64,000 nucleotides of DNA, taken from assembly GCA_023213315.1 (NCBI GenBank), contig JAKCPI010016485.1, forward strand, positions 62,001 to 126,000, in the 5' to 3' direction. Made by a program: the position numbers and the translations under genes. Positions 40,010 through 49,344 of this stretch are shown here, one piece after another (the first letter of the stretch is position 1; every line of letters begins with the position of its first letter). The DNA comes from Euborellia annulipes (lineage: Eukaryota > Arthropoda > Insecta > Dermaptera > Anisolabididae). The notes under the pieces are model-generated. The model was given only the letters and a program-made list of their open reading frames with translations. It was not told the DNA's origin and did no database searches.

Positions 40010-40689
40010 ATGACTTTTATCATTGCGATACAATTAAATGACAGCGCCATTATTGCAGCAGACAATAAGAAAAATTGTTTTAAAAGAAACAACGCAAAGC
40101 CAATTCAACATAGAAATGGCTTCAAAAAATTTATCCGTGGGATAACGGTATCATTACAGGTACTGGTGAAGACTACGTTGTCAGTAGATCTATTGAGCTA
40201 TTTAAAAAATTAGCGCATTCAGATCTAAATAAACTTCCTCAATGCCTTAAAATTTCAAGACAGATGAGAGAGTTAGAAATTGGAACAAATTATTTCCAAG
40301 TGGAAAATACGAAATTATTGTGTTCGAGCTATAGCGAACATGGTGCACAGCTCTATAAAATCGAGCGATTTGATCCATTACAACCGTACAAATTGATTGC
40401 TATTACACCATTGGATATATCGGTTTGGCTCTTTCACCCCAACATTGATGCAATTTCAACAGACTTACAATATCTCTATAGAGATCTCAAAGATTATTGT
40501 GCTTTTAGCAATGAAACGGATTGGATAAATTACTACATCAATCGAATCGCGCCGATTTATCAGAAGCAAAGCCAGTATGATCCCTTAATGAGCCAAAGCT
40601 TTGATATATTTTTTCAAAGCAAAGAAAAATATATCTTTGGTCACGTTCCAAATACACAGGATGAATCTTTAAAAGTTAGAGAGTTTTAA
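40010..40689 (+). CDS. Proteasome-like Ntn-hydrolase candidate (frameshifted)
   Basis: About 226 residues. Seen: Met-Thr start (MTFIIAIQLNDSAIIAADN); if Met is removed, Thr becomes residue 1 and the Asp of AADN is residue 17, matching Thr1/Asp17 of proteasome beta subunits. A Lys-Ile near residue 38 followed by a GIITGTG turn mimics the Lys33 region and the aG(x)aaD segment. Two extra As at A runs (about 40070 and 40130) break the frame. No membrane segment. Fold assignment is by eye; the family is not one I can name. Confidence 0.45.
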
Positions 40690-41129
40690 CCAGACCAGTA
40701 AAAAAGCGATTCAATCTAGTATGTTCAAAAATATTTGATCAAAAAAGTCTTTATGATTTTCAACCATGCGAAAATTTTATTAAAAAACCGTAAAATATAA
40801 AAAAGAGGTTTTTAGTGAGCTCAAACATAGAAAAGATTGATATAAATTCCAATAATTTTTTATACTTCACATCATGTTATTTTTAGGAAAACTTAATATA
40901 ATTTTGCTTTTTTAAATTTCTTTGCATCTTCATGTAGTGCTATTACGACGTATATGGCTTTTCAACAGAAATAGAATATCTTCACTAGAATTCTCTGCCC
41001 TTGAATATTTGGCATATTGCTTACAAAATAATTTGTTACTTTAAAGTTACATTATAACTTCTTTTTTTATAAAAAAATTTTTTTACTTGATAAAATAAGA
41101 GTAGATTAATTAGAAGACATGTAACTAAT
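40690..41129. other. AT-rich intergenic gap
   Basis: About 440 bases, very AT-rich, no convincing frame. A weak inverted repeat AAAACC ... GGTTTT lies near 40785-40816. Probably promoter for the next gene plus decayed sequence. Confidence 0.4.
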
Positions 41130-41974
41130 ATGGCACTACAAAAAACGATTGAATATACAGTTTTAGATATAAAAATTCATGGTGAGACAGTTGATCAAAA
41201 AATATATTTTGATTTATTTGATGACTTTAAAAATCAAAAAAAAGAGCTGTTAATCAATAGCCATGGCTTAAAACTAATTTATATGGAGCCATTAGACAGA
41301 GAAAAACCTGAAAATGGTTTTATTGGTAATGTCTTAAAATGGGATCGGAATGTGTCTAAAGTTCTTAATGATGAGCTTGGGCGAGAATTATCAGATGCAG
41401 AATTAGCTGAGTACACATTTCCAGATGAATTAAAGCCGAATCCAAAATTATTTAGGTTTATTTTTGATACAAATAAACATAAAGTTTTATGTGAGATCTC
41501 AGAAAAAGATGACAACACTATAAGCCCTAACGTTCTGTTAGATTTTTTTCAGAATGCTTGTTGATAATGATAGAACTAGAAACAAGTTTGGAACAATAGA
41601 AATAAAATTAATTAATAAACCGATTCAATTAGAAACGATTCTTCAAACAAAAAAATTAACTAGATTAGAGATTCTCATTGATTATTCAAACGATGAGAAT
41701 AAAACATTAGCAAAATCAACTCAAATATTTGAAGCAAAAAGAAAAAAAGATCACTTTCTATCATTAAATGAACAAAATATTAGTGATATTAAAATGGCGA
41801 TAATGCACGGTTTTGTAAATTGTTCAATTAAGAATAAAGATGATCGAGTAGAATATTTTAAGTACTTACTTAGACCATCCATTCACAAAGAAAGTTACCT
41901 ATAATCCGAATCAGACAGATCCATATTACGTAATTAAAGCTAATGCTGATGATATTTTCAAAGAAACTGAATAG
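41130..41974 (+). CDS. DUF4747-like protein (frameshifted)
   Basis: About 281 residues, cytosolic. Seen: VLDIKIHGETVDQKIYFDLF at residues 12-31, LLINSHGLKLIYMEPLD, GFIGNVLKWD, PDELKPNPKLFRFIFDTNKHK and LSLNEQNISDIK. The order recalls DUF4747 as I remember it; I cannot confirm. Frame breaks at about 41550 and 41865. Base composition is much richer in A/T than core genes. Unknown function; such genes occur in accessory islands. Confidence 0.45.
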
Positions 41975-42243
41975 TACAAAATAAGTTGAAAAATGAGAAC
42001 CAGTAGCCCTCGTTTTTATATTGGAACTACTGACATCCATAACTTGTATTATGCTAATTTCATTTAGAAAATCTTTAAAGTAATTTTTTAATTTATATAA
42101 CCCTTAAAACTTTAGATTTACTTATAGTAATTAATATTCTTTAAACTATAATAACTATCTAAAGACTTAATAAATTTGGATAAAATTTTGGAAATTCCAT
42201 TAGATATAATCATTGAATCACCACCCCAAAAAACTCTATCAAT

Positions 42244-43008
42244 ATGAAAGATGGACTACTTACTTTTCAAGGAGTAGTAGATATAGCATTAACTGTAGTT
42301 ATGACCATAGCACATGAAAAAGTACCAAAACAAAAGACTTATAAAGATGATGTTCGGGCAGATATGCTTGATAATTTCACAGGTTCATATGGGCTTAAAC
42401 TTTAAATTAATTGCAGATAAAGATGCAGATAAATCTCTCAGTCAATTAGGGGAGAACATTGTTATTGAATTAATAGAATATTTTTTAGCAGAAGCTTTAG
42501 ATCAGAATTCTCCAAAGCTATCTAACAAAGCTGAAGAAGTCATTAAAAAACTTGATAAAGTTGGTGTCGAGCTTATAGCTGAGATTAAAGGTCGTATGAT
42601 GAGAAATGCTCATCAAATGCTTGTAAACTATGGATATGATACAAAATTACGTTATAGCAAAAGTCTTAAAATTAAAAAAAATATACAAGTTTTTAATGTG
42701 ACTACTTTTGAAACACTTAGTGCAAAAGTTAATTCCACTCCTGAAATTATTGAAGTGGCTATTACTAGATTTAATAATCTTACAGGAAATGGACGACTTC
42801 AACTTAAAGGTGAAGTAGATACTCATGCCTTTGGTTTTAATGCTTACAAAGGTGTAGCCTCTAAAACTAAATCATTAATTTCAAAAAATCTTTCTAATAA
42901 CACGACAATAGTTGACCCTACGAAAATGCATTTTTAAATCTTTCAGTTAAGGCACATGAAAGGTCAGATGGTAAGGTTATAAAATATATGGTTCAGAAAA
43001 TTATATGA
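42244..43008 (+). CDS. Unknown protein coupled to putAbiC-like gene (frameshifted)
   Basis: About 254 residues, not recognised. Seen: an N-terminal GLLTFQGVVDIALTVV region, mostly helical middle (ENIVIELIEYFLAEALDQ; DKVGVELIAEIKGRMMRN), and a C-terminal beta-rich part with NGRLQLKGEVDTHAFGF. Frame breaks at about 42400 and 42930. It ends in ATGA overlap (4 bases) with the next gene, so the two proteins are probably made together. The start is uncertain: an in-frame TTG about 70 bases upstream is possible after a shift. Not a known family to me. Confidence 0.5.
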
Positions 43009-43754
43009 ATGTGGATCATGCAAAAATTATCGCTATTTGCATAGTAATAACTATACCTAGTGTGTATTTCTGGTGGTTTGGAATACACCTAGATTTGTCT
43101 TTCTCACCTGAACAAGAGATATGGGGACAAATGGGGGACTTCTTTGGTGGAGTCATGAACCCCTTTATTGACCTTTTTAACAGTGGTTTTATTAATTCAA
43201 TCTATTAACCATCAAAATCATGCAAATAGTTCATTAAACTCTCAAATAGCAGTGATGGAGAAAAGTGAAAAAATTAAGATTTTTTGAAAATTTATTTTTT
43301 CTACTTAGTTCTATCACAACAAAGTTTATATTCAAAATTTAAAGTAAGTATTATACAAGATGGAAAAAAGATCGATATTTTCACAATTCAAGCTGTAGAT
43401 AAAATTGAATCCCTATTTCAAGATAAAAAAATACATGAAACATATTTTGAACTAAAAACTTTTTACAATCAAATAGATAAGGAATATGGGGTTTTTGATA
43501 TACTAAGGGCTTTTTCCGTAATAATCAGCCTCATTAAAGATCAACTTAGTGATGAAAATGGTTTTAGTGCTAAAGACAGACTTTTTTATTATGAGAAACT
43601 TATAAATCTCACTGAATTTGCTCATCTAAGATTAATTTGTACAGCTCTTCAATTTCAGAGTCAGACTGGTGCAGGGATTAAAGTTCAAGATGCAGAATTT
43701 TTGCAAGTTTGTAAAAAATTAAATTTAAGAATCAATAATTTTTATAAATTATAA
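43005..43754 (+). CDS. Putative phage abortive-infection protein, putAbiC-like (frameshifted)
   Basis: About 249 residues. Seen: N-terminal membrane helix (IIAICIVITIPSVYFWWFGI), the family landmark WGQMGDFFGGVMNP followed by a second hydrophobic helix, then a soluble region with FENLFF and IFTIQAVDKIESLF, a helical end. The combination GDFFGGxxNP between two helices is that of PF16872 (putative phage abortive infection protein). Frame breaks at about 43160 and 43285. Translationally coupled to the upstream unknown gene. Defence activity is inferred from family name only. Confidence 0.65.
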
Positions 43755-43850
43755 AAAAATATAATTATATAGTTATCACAACAGCCTATTTTGCTGTTAA
43801 AAATCACCTGTTACACTCATCCTTATAAATCTCATTAAATCAGTCTGGTC

Positions 43851-45005
43851 ATGATCAAAATCCACTCCAAACTCCCTGCTCAAGGCGTCACCATTTTTAG
43901 CATCATGACCGCTATGGCACATCGTCTTAACGCCCTTAACGTGTCACAAGGTTTTCCCGACTTTGATGCACCACCTGCGTTGCTACAAGCACTCAGCCAA
44001 GCCACATTTGACGGTTTTAACCAATACGCAGCGGGCGATGGTTTATTAGCGCTAAGAGAACAACTGGCGCAACTGTTTTTAAAACGTGATCAATTACAAC
44101 TCGACCCAGTCACAGAAATCACCATCACTCCTGGGGCAACGATCGGGATTTTTAGCGTAATACAAGCCATCATTCATCATGACGATGAAGTGATTATTTT
44201 TGATCCAAGCTATGACAGTTATGCACCAAGCGTACAATTGGTCGGTGGTAAAGCCATTCATATCCCACTCAATGCACCTGAGTTTTCTGTAGATTGGAAT
44301 CAAGTCAAATCTGCGATTACAGATAAAACCCGTATGGTGATTGTAAATACTCCACACAATCCAACTGGGGCAATTTGGTCTAAACAAGACTGGCTAAATT
44401 TAATTGAATTGATTCAAGATAAAAATATTATTGTGCTTTCAGACGAAGTCTATGAGCATCTGATTTATGACGGTGAAAAACATTATTCAGCATTGTCATT
44501 TCCAGAACTCAGAGATCGTAGTTTTGTGGTGGGTTCTTTTGGTAAGACCTTTCATGTGACAGGTTGGAAAACAGGTTATTGCATTGCGACACCAGAGCTC
44601 ATGAAAGTATTTCGTCAAATTTATCAATTTGCCAACTTCTGTGGGGTAACCCCTGTACAAGTGGCACTTGCCAATTTTATGCAACAGCATCCTGAGCATA
44701 TTGACGGACTATCAAGCTTTTATCAGCAAAAGCGTGACCTGTTTATTTCAGGTATTGCGGATTCAAAATTCAGTTTAATTCCCTCTCAAGGCACATTCTT
44801 TCAAAATGTTGACTACAGCCAAATTCGCCCAGATTTAAATGATGTAGAGATGTGTAAATTCTTAGCGGAAGAACATAAAATTGTGGCGATTCCAGTTTCT
44901 GTTTTTTATAAGCAAGCCCCTAAAAACTTACGTTTAGTACGTTTTTGTTTTGCTAAAAAGGAGCAAACTTTGATTCAGGCCTGTGAAATTTTAAATCAAA
45001 TTTAA
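43851..45005 (+). CDS. PLP-dependent aminotransferase, methionine aminotransferase (YbdL)-like
   Basis: 384 residues, intact; fold type I class I/II aminotransferase. Seen: NVSQGFPDFDAPP near residues 29-41, ITPGATIGIFSVIQ, VNTPHNPTGAIW near 165, LSDEVYEHLIYDG, the PLP-lysine motif GSFGKTFHVTGWKTGY near 226-241, and LRLVRFCFA (carboxylate-binding Arg). The long QGFPDFD and TPGAT text is that of YbdL/KAT-like enzymes that act on methionine, glutamine or kynurenine; specificity is unproven. Confidence 0.88.
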   Translation: MIKIHSKLPAQGVTIFSIMTAMAHRLNALNVSQGFPDFDAPPALLQALSQATFDGFNQYAAGDGLLALREQLAQLFLKRDQLQLDPVTEITITPGATIGIFSVIQAIIHHDDEVIIFDPSYDSYAPSVQLVGGKAIHIPLNAPEFSVDWNQVKSAITDKTRMVIVNTPHNPTGAIWSKQDWLNLIELIQDKNIIVLSDEVYEHLIYDGEKHYSALSFPELRDRSFVVGSFGKTFHVTGWKTGYCIATPELMKVFRQIYQFANFCGVTPVQVALANFMQQHPEHIDGLSSFYQQKRDLFISGIADSKFSLIPSQGTFFQNVDYSQIRPDLNDVEMCKFLAEEHKIVAIPVSVFYKQAPKNLRLVRFCFAKKEQTLIQACEILNQI

Positions 45006-45037
45006 TCCCGATCCATACAGATCATCTCTGTAAAATT

Positions 45038-45070
45038 AAAGCCTGAGTTACTCAAATACTCAGGCTTTTT
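45038..45070 (+). terminator. Terminator after aminotransferase gene
   Basis: Stem AAAGCCTGAGT / ACTCAGGCTTT with 9-base loop and T run. Confidence 0.88.
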
Positions 45071-45132
45071 ACTCAGCGTTTGTTATATTATCAATAAGAT
45101 AAAGACACTCGAAATAGACAGTAGAATAAAAG

Positions 45133-46492
45133 ATGCCAGCTCGTCCCGATATGCTTCACCAACCCAAATTCTGGAAGGTTTTTTTAATCTTCCTTGGCCC
45201 ACTGATTCTAACCAATATTCTGCAAAATCTGTCTGGAACAATTAATACCATTTTTGTTGGACAGATGCTCGGTGTAGAAGCGATTGCCGCAATTTCGGTA
45301 TTTTTCCCGATTCTATTTTTATTGCTGGCTTTTGTGATTGGTCTATCTACAGGTGCAACTGTTTTGGTTGGACAAGCGTGGGGCGCCAAAGATATCGAAA
45401 AAGTGCGTACCATTGTTGGCGCATTGTTATTTATGACCCTGATTGGTGGATCAATCATTGCCTTTTTAGGGGTATTTTTTTGCCAAAGAAATTCTATTGC
45501 TTTTTGGGTATAGATCCCAAAATCATGCATCTTGCACTGCCGCTATGTTCAATGGATGCTAATGAGTAGTCCTTTTCTATTCATCTACATCACCTACACC
45601 TCTATTTTACGTGGTGTGGGCGATAGTACGACACCCTTAATGGCTTCAAGTCTGACGATCATTGTGGGCGTCATTGTAACCCCAGCCTTGATTGGCGGTT
45701 ATTTTTGGTCTACCTAAGCTCGGCATTATTGCTCCAGCGATTGCCAGTGGCTTAGGCTTTATTTCGACCTTAGCTTTCCTCTATATCTATTTGAATAAAA
45801 AAGATCATGCTTTAAGACCAGATTCAGCGTTAATCCAACATATCCGCTATCACCCACAATTTAGTCGCAGTATTTTGCGCTTGGGTGTGCCGACAGGTAT
45901 TCAAATGGTGACCAACTCGGTCGCAGGTCTGGTGGTGATTGGACTGGTTAACCAACATGGTGCACATGCAACAGCGGCATATGGTGCAGTCAACCAAGTG
46001 CTCAACTATATCCAATTCCCTGCATTGTCGATTGCCATTGCGGGTTCCATCTTTGCCGCTCAAGCGATTGGTGCTGGGAAATCTGAGCTGTTGGCAAAAG
46101 TGACGCGAACGGCGCTGCTGAGTAATATTGTGATTACAGGTTCATTGGTACTCTTGGCCTATATTTGTTCAAAATATTTGATGGCGTTGTTTATTACAGA
46201 TCCATCAGTGATTGAATTGGGTCAACAATTATTATTTATCGTGCTGTGGTCGATTATATTTTTTGGTGCAAGTGCAATTTTTGCCTCGATCATGCGGGCC
46301 AGTGGAACTGTAACTGTTCCTATGATTTTTAATATTTTATCCATCCTGCTTATTGAAGTTCCATGTGCTTATTTATTTAGCCAGTGGTTTGGTTTACAAG
46401 GCATTTGGTATGCGCTTGCACTGACCTTTTTCAGTCTTATGTCTTATGCAAGGTTTGTATTATCAATTTGTTTGGAAAAAGAAAACCATTGA
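45133..46492 (+). CDS. MATE-family efflux transporter (frameshifted)
   Basis: About 453 residues; inner-membrane exporter of cationic compounds coupled to Na+ or H+. Seen: twelve or so hydrophobic helices; GPLILTNILQNLSGTINTIFVGQ at the N-terminus (first 20 residues shown in two parts: GPLILTNILQ, NLSGTINTIFVGQ), GLSTGATVLVGQAWGAKD, and in the second half PTGIQMVTNSVAGLVVIGLV and YGAVNQVLNYIQFPALSI. Frame breaks at about 45480, 45535 and 45705. Substrates are unknown. Confidence 0.88.
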
Positions 46493-46558
46493 GATCTTAA
46501 TTTAAATGAATGGATATTGAGTTCTTATTCAGCGCATAATTTCACAATGTATAAAATG

Positions 46559-46586
46559 AAAAAACCGTCAGCTTGACGGTTTTTTC
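46559..46586. terminator. Bidirectional terminator MATE/SDR
   Basis: Stem AAAAACCGTCA / TGACGGTTTTTT with 3-base loop between convergent genes. Confidence 0.88.
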
Positions 46587-46590
46587 ATTT

Positions 46591-47448
46591 TTATAAATCA
46601 ATTATTTTGGTTCTAGCTTTTTTACTAAACTTGGTCGCAAAACCTGTAATTTTTTGATATCCAGTCGGTAAAATACGCTGAATTAAATCCAAGGTTTTTG
46701 CATCATTCCCAATAAGTAAACGACGTTTGTCTTTTAGTACAGCATCCAACATCTGTTGAGCAGCATCTTCTGGTGGCATACGTAATAGTTTATTAAATGC
46801 TTTTGCTGATTTGTCAGGATTCATTCCTAAAGAACGTAAACTGTCATTCATACGCGCATCATTTGCAATATTGGTACGAATACCGCCTGGATGGACACAT
46901 AGTGCCGATACACCACACTTTTCGATATCTAATTCTTGACGTAATGATTCAGTAAAACCACGTACCGCAAATTTAGATGCATTATATGCAGATTGAGTCG
47001 GTTGTGCGGTTAAACCAAACAAGCTCGAAATGTTGATGATATGCCCATCACCTGTTTTCTTGATATAAGGTAAAAATTCTTTTGTTCCGTATACAACGCC
47101 CCAGAAATTGATATCCATAATCCATTCTAGTTCGTCATAAGATGCACCTTCCACGGTAGAACCTAAAGCCACACCAGCATTGTTAAAAATCATGTTTACA
47201 GAACCATGATTTTGCACTGTGTCCGCAGCCCAAGCTCGCATTTCTTCAACTTTGGCAACGTTCACTTTCTTTGAGGTCACACGAACATTATATGGTTTGA
47301 CCAATTCAACGGTTTCAGCTAAACCTTTTTCATTCACATCACTAATGGATAAATGACAACCTGCTTTTGCCAATAAAATAGCAAGTTGTTGTCCCATACC
47401 AGAGCCAGCACCAGTAATTGCAGCGACTTTGTTTTTAAAATTTTTCAT
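46591..47448 (-). CDS. Short-chain dehydrogenase/reductase
   Basis: 285 residues, intact; NAD(P)-dependent oxidoreductase. Seen: cofactor motif TGAGSGMG at residues 12-19, NNAG at 90-93, catalytic Ser142, Tyr155 and Lys159 (YNASK), and VHPGGIRTNI near 190. The C-terminal extension of about 40 residues (LIQRILPTGYQKITGF) recalls Acr1-type fatty acyl reductase relatives, a weak indication. Divergent from a TetR gene across a perfect palindrome, so likely repressed by it. Confidence 0.88.
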   Translation of the reverse strand: MKNFKNKVAAITGAGSGMGQQLAILLAKAGCHLSISDVNEKGLAETVELVKPYNVRVTSKKVNVAKVEEMRAWAADTVQNHGSVNMIFNNAGVALGSTVEGASYDELEWIMDINFWGVVYGTKEFLPYIKKTGDGHIINISSLFGLTAQPTQSAYNASKFAVRGFTESLRQELDIEKCGVSALCVHPGGIRTNIANDARMNDSLRSLGMNPDKSAKAFNKLLRMPPEDAAQQMLDAVLKDKRRLLIGNDAKTLDLIQRILPTGYQKITGFATKFSKKARTKIIDL

Positions 47449-47516
47449 TGTCTATCCTTTTTTAAACCCGCACAAAGCATTCAGAGTGATGTGCAGCTCA
47501 CTTGCTCAATATAATT

Positions 47517-47536
47517 TTGACAATCATTATTGTCAA
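47517..47536. promoter_or_regulatory. TetR-type operator palindrome
   Basis: Perfect inverted repeat TTGACAAT-CATT-ATTGTCAA between the divergent SDR and TetR genes, 69 and 129 bases from their starts. Its size and position suit a TetR dimer. Confidence 0.65.
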
Positions 47537-47664
47537 TATTATATTATGATTTAGCCGATGTTTTTTTATACAAAAATTCTAGAATAGGTTTCAATGGCTT
47601 TTATTGCTAAAATAAGCGCTTCTTTGTGACAATCAAATATGACACGAGTAATTTTTTACAATGA

Positions 47665-48336
47665 ATGAGCCACTTTCCACTGAAAAAGAAAACTATAAAT
47701 AAAGCTGCCAAAGAGCGTCAATTTAAAGGCATGTCCTTATCTGAGCGGAAACTTGCACGTCGAGAAAAGTTGATCGAAGCAGGGATTGAAGCTTATGGTA
47801 CGCATGGCTTTTTTTCTGTCACCGTCAAAGATATTTGTAATGAAGCCAAGCTGACTGAACGTTATTTTTATGAGTCCTTTAAAAAAAGTGAAGAACTGTT
47901 CCAAGTCATCTTTCTACAATTGATTGAACAATTACAACAAACCGTGATGCAAGGGGTCATGCAAGCAGCACCTGATCCTAAAAATATGATCCGAGGTGGC
48001 TTAACTGCAATCTTTACTATGTTAAAAAATGATCCACGTGTGGCACGTATTATTTATATTGATGCCATGCTGGTTCAAGAACTGCATAATCATGCCACGA
48101 TCCATGAAACGATGGGCCGTTTTGACCGATTAATTCACTCCTTTGTCACCCTGATGATGCCGCATATTGAACGCAGTGACCAAGAAATTTCCTTGGTTGC
48201 CACAGGTTTAAATGGCTATGTGACTCAAATTGCGGTGCGCTGGGTCATGGGTGGGTTTAAACAATCGCTTGAAGAAATTGTCTCAGCATGTGAAATTGTA
48301 TTTATATCGCTGATTGATTCATTTTCATCTAAATAA
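47665..48336 (+). CDS. TetR/AcrR-family regulator
   Basis: 223 residues, intact. Seen: an N-terminal basic tail, then the TetR DNA-binding domain, AGIEAYGTHGFFSVTVKDIC and EAKLTERYFYESFKKSEELF (residues about 38-78), and an all-helical ligand domain. Divergent from the SDR gene, with one strong palindrome between them; probably represses both. The ligand is unknown, but fatty acyl compounds would fit the neighbour. Confidence 0.9.
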   Translation: MSHFPLKKKTINKAAKERQFKGMSLSERKLARREKLIEAGIEAYGTHGFFSVTVKDICNEAKLTERYFYESFKKSEELFQVIFLQLIEQLQQTVMQGVMQAAPDPKNMIRGGLTAIFTMLKNDPRVARIIYIDAMLVQELHNHATIHETMGRFDRLIHSFVTLMMPHIERSDQEISLVATGLNGYVTQIAVRWVMGGFKQSLEEIVSACEIVFISLIDSFSSK

Positions 48337-48356
48337 GCTTTTTAGCCTGAACAATC

Positions 48357-48389
48357 TTGTCATAAAATCGTCATAAAACTGTCAAATAG
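48357..48389 (+). promoter_or_regulatory. Pho boxes upstream of phoB (three 11-base repeats)
   Basis: Three tandem 11-base units, TTGTCATAAAA, TCGTCATAAAA and CTGTCAAATAG, matching the (C/T)TGTCATAA(A/T) Pho-box unit with the 11-base period bound by PhoB dimers. Two further CTGTCATAA copies lie at 48533 and 48560, nearer the start codon at 48609. Autoregulation by PhoB is thus likely. Confidence 0.7.
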
Positions 48390-48608
48390 CGTATTTTTAT
48401 GTTCAGTTTAAATAAATTTCTTTTCTCAAAATGGAACATTTATTTAAAAATGTCATGGATTATTCATCATATCGACGATTATTTGTCACATTTTTTTGCA
48501 AAAATTCGTCAACATCTTCTTTTGCAATGATACTGTCATAATTAATCTTTGTAATAAGCCTGTCATAAATAAAAGACGGTACACCGTTCATACATAGGAT
48601 ATTGCGTT

Positions 48609-49319
48609 GTGAAAGATGACTATATATTAATCGTCGATGACGAACTTCCGATTCGAGAAATGATTCATACCTCATTGGATATGGCAGGTTTTCAATGCCT
48701 GCAAGCTGAAGATGCAAAACAAGCCCATCAAATGATTGTTGACCAACGACCATCTTTGATTTTACTCGATTGGATGATGCCTGGCGGTGTGAGCGGTGTA
48801 GACTTATGTCGTCGCTTAAAACGTGATGAAAATTTGGCAGAAATTCCAGTCATCATGTTGACAGCACGTGGCGAAGAAGACCATAAAGTTCAAGGTCTTG
48901 ATGCTGGTGCAGACGACTATATGACCAAACCATTCTCTACCCGTGAATTGGTTTCGCGTATTAAAGCTGTCCTTCGTCGTGCCAATGCACTCAGTGGTGA
49001 AAAAACCATTGATGCCAATGGATTAATACTTGATCCAGTAAGCCAACGTGTCAGTTTTAGTGATAATATTTTAGAAATGGGTCCAACAGAATACCGCCTA
49101 TTGGCATTCTTTATGACACATCCTGAACGTGCTTATACACGTGCCCAGTTACTTGATCAGGTCTGGGGTGGTAACGTGTATATTGAAGACCGTACCATAG
49201 ACGTACACATCCGTCGCTTACGTAAAGTGCTTGAACCTTATGGTGCTGATCGCTACGTACAAACTGTACGTGGAACGGGTTATCGCTTCTCTACCCGTGC
49301 AGATGTTGCTTTAGGTTAA
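48609..49319 (+). CDS. phoB: Phosphate regulon response regulator PhoB
   Basis: 236 residues, intact; OmpR-type regulator that activates phosphate-starvation genes. Seen: receiver domain with D10/D11 acid pocket, phosphorylated Asp54 ([10 protein letters not shown]), conserved Thr in [12 protein letters not shown], Lys in DDYMTKPFS, and a winged-helix domain with [19 protein letters not shown] and [15 protein letters not shown], a signature of PhoB itself. GTG start at 48609. Followed after 25 bases by phoR. Confidence 0.96.
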   Translation: MKDDYILIVDDELPIREMIHTSLDMAGFQCLQAEDAKQAHQMIVDQRPSLILLDWMMPGGVSGVDLCRRLKRDENLAEIPVIMLTARGEEDHKVQGLDAGADDYMTKPFSTRELVSRIKAVLRRANALSGEKTIDANGLILDPVSQRVSFSDNILEMGPTEYRLLAFFMTHPERAYTRAQLLDQVWGGNVYIEDRTIDVHIRRLRKVLEPYGADRYVQTVRGTGYRFSTRADVALG

Positions 49320-49344
49320 GCATTCTCAAGGTAAATAAATTTCT

